From JBKHXU01 sp046565865 (lineage in GTDB: Bacteria; Pseudomonadota; Gammaproteobacteria; Acidiferrobacterales; Sulfurifustaceae), in assembly GCA_046565865.1 (NCBI GenBank), contig JBKHXU010000212.1:1-21100 (forward strand): a stretch of DNA of 21,100 nt, in the 5' to 3' direction. Shown here piece after piece: positions 19,869 through 21,100 of this stretch. Position numbers and translations under genes: made by a program. Every line of letters starts with the position of its first letter. Position 1 is the stretch's first letter. The notes below the pieces were generated by a model. That model had not been told where the DNA came from, made no database searches, and worked only from the letters and a program-made list of their open reading frames with translations.

Positions 19869-21100
19869 ATGGAGCACGGCACGCATCACCATCATTCAGC
19901 ACCCGACAAGCCGGCGGCGAACGCCGCACCCGCACAAGGCCACGATCACGGCGGCATGATCGCCGAGTATCGGCGCCGGTTTTGGGTCTCGCTCGTGCTC
20001 ACGCTGCCGATCCTGGCGCTGTCGCACGGCTTCTGGGAATTGTTCGGGCTCGCCACGCCGGTGCGGTTCGCCGGTATCGATATCGCGGCGTTCGCGCTTT
20101 CGAGTGTCGTTTACTTTTATGGCGGCTGGCCGTTTCTGCGCGGGATCGTCGAGGAACTCGGCCGGCGCCGGCCGGGCATGATGACGCTGATTGCGGTCGC
20201 GATTACCGCCGCGTACGTGTACTCCACCGCCGTCGTCTTCGGCCTGCCCGGCATGGGCTTCTACTGGGAGCTGGCGACACTGATCGACATCATGCTGCTC
20301 GGTCATTGGATCGAGATGCGCTCGGTCATGGGCGCGTCGCGCGCGCTCGAAGCGCTCGTGCGATTGCTGCCGGCCGAGGCGCATCGCGTGCGCGCCGACG
20401 GTTTGACGGAGGACGTGCCGGTGTCGACGCTGGCACCGGGCGAGCGGGTGTTGATCAAGCCGGGCGAGCGGGTGCCGACGGATGGAACGATCGTCGCCGG
20501 CCGCACTACCCTCGACGAATCGATGCTGACCGGCGAGTCGAAACCGGTCGAAAAGGGCGAGCGCGCAGGCGTCATCGGCGGCTCGGTCAACGGCGAGGGC
20601 GCGATCACGATCGAAGTGACGAAGACCGGCGGGCAGACTTATCTCGCGCAGGTGATGGACATGGTGCGCCGGGCGCAGGAGTCGCGTTCGCGCACGCAGG
20701 ATCTCGCCAACCGCGCTGCCGTGGTGCTGGTATTGGTCGCGCTCATTGGCGGGGGGGCGACGCTCATCGTCTGGCTCGCGATTCAGTCCGACATCGCCTT
20801 CGCCATCGAACGCGCGGTCACGGTGATGGTCATCGCTTGTCCGCATGCGTTGGGCCTCGCGGTGCCGCTCGTGGTCGCGGTGAGCACAAGCTTATCGGCC
20901 GGGCGCGGTCTCTTGATTCGCGATCGTGCCGCGTTTGAGCGCGCGCGTAACCTGCAAGCGGTCGTGTTCGACAAGACCGGGACGCTCACGCAAGGGCGTT
21001 TCGGCGTGAGCGACATCGTGCCACTCGGGAAGTTGTCGGAGGAGGAATGCCTGCGTTTGGCGGCCGCGCTCGAAAGCCAATCGGAACATCCCATCGCCCG
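19869..21100 (+). CDS. copB: CopB-type P1B copper/silver-transporting ATPase, N-terminal part
   Basis: The gene runs off the right edge after 410 codons. The N-terminus is His-rich (MEHGTHHHHSAP, GHDHGGM) with no CxxC metal domain, as in CopB-class P1B-3 pumps. The metal-site motif in the sixth helix is C324-P325-H326 (IACPHALGLAVPLV); CPH rather than CPC defines this class, associated with copper (Cu(II)/Cu(I)) or silver export. The actuator loop TGES is at 221-224, the phosphorylated aspartate is D368 in DKTGTLT, and SEHP (405-408) of the nucleotide-binding domain is the last visible motif. GGAGGG at 19859-19864 precedes the ATG. It is transcribed away from the CusCBA-F operon and likely moves cytoplasmic copper to the periplasm, from where the RND pump can expel it. 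Confidence 0.94.
   Translation, partial: MEHGTHHHHSAPDKPAANAAPAQGHDHGGMIAEYRRRFWVSLVLTLPILALSHGFWELFGLATPVRFAGIDIAAFALSSVVYFYGGWPFLRGIVEELGRRRPGMMTLIAVAITAAYVYSTAVVFGLPGMGFYWELATLIDIMLLGHWIEMRSVMGASRALEALVRLLPAEAHRVRADGLTEDVPVSTLAPGERVLIKPGERVPTDGTIVAGRTTLDESMLTGESKPVEKGERAGVIGGSVNGEGAITIEVTKTGGQTYLAQVMDMVRRAQESRSRTQDLANRAAVVLVLVALIGGGATLIVWLAIQSDIAFAIERAVTVMVIACPHALGLAVPLVVAVSTSLSAGRGLLIRDRAAFERARNLQAVVFDKTGTLTQGRFGVSDIVPLGKLSEEECLRLAAALESQSEHPIA

Noticed and set aside
19982..20938. Plus-strand 318-codon frame in the ATPase region
   Set aside because: The true frame starts at 19869 and shows TGES, CPH, DKTGT and SEHP motifs; this one is a frame shadow.
1..21100. CRISPR arrays, tRNA or rRNA genes, insertion sequences with transposases, toxin-antitoxin pairs
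   Set aside because: I saw no regularly spaced repeats, no tRNA- or rRNA-like segments, and no transposase or integrase coding sequence in either strand.

Overview
The window is a high-G+C stretch of about 21 kb from a chemolithoautotrophic proteobacterium, most likely a sulfur- or iron-oxidising gammaproteobacterium. That placement is inferred from a complete alpha-carboxysome operon with Form IA RuBisCO, the SulP-type anion transporters beside it, and a neighbouring copper/silver efflux island. No rRNA, tRNA or other taxonomic marker is present, so the genus is not settled.

Region 1 (1-8738) is the CO2-concentrating module. A SulP-family transporter, cut by the left edge, is transcribed leftward. 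It diverges from cbbL-cbbS-csoS2-csoSCA-csoS4A-csoS4B-csoS1-csoS1-acRAF-mcdA-mcdB. These encode RuBisCO, the scaffold CsoS2, the lumenal carbonic anhydrase, the vertex pentamers, the shell hexamers, a RuBisCO assembly factor, and the ParA-type ATPase and adaptor that space carboxysomes on the nucleoid. The divergent intergenic region carries two abutting dyads, and a strong hairpin lies between cbbS and csoS2.

Region 2 (8772-12914) continues on the same strand. It holds a Nudix-ThiE-like fusion, a second SulP transporter with a STAS domain and an unusual insert of about 140 residues, and purC. The second SulP may belong to the inorganic-carbon uptake system, but its substrate cannot be read from sequence.

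Region 3 (12915-21100) is a copper/silver homeostasis island. The leftward operon, in order of transcription, is a small Cys-rich exported protein, a TolC-family outer-membrane channel, a CusB-like adaptor, CusA and CusF. Diverging rightward are a small four-helix membrane protein and a CopB-type (CPH motif) P1B ATPase cut by the right edge. The CusB-like protein keeps its N-terminal methionine metal site and beta-barrel/membrane-proximal parts but appears to lack the whole lipoyl/alpha-hairpin section. The control region between the two units has an FNR/ANR-like box placed as expected for a class II promoter facing the membrane protein and ATPase. A REP-like palindromic element sits between that promoter and the genes.

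Most of the window is a well-understood carboxysome locus. The most unusual points are the truncated adaptor, the SulP insert, the short and cysteine-poor CsoS2, the FNR-like control of a copper ATPase, and the MITE/REP-like elements confined to the right-hand half.
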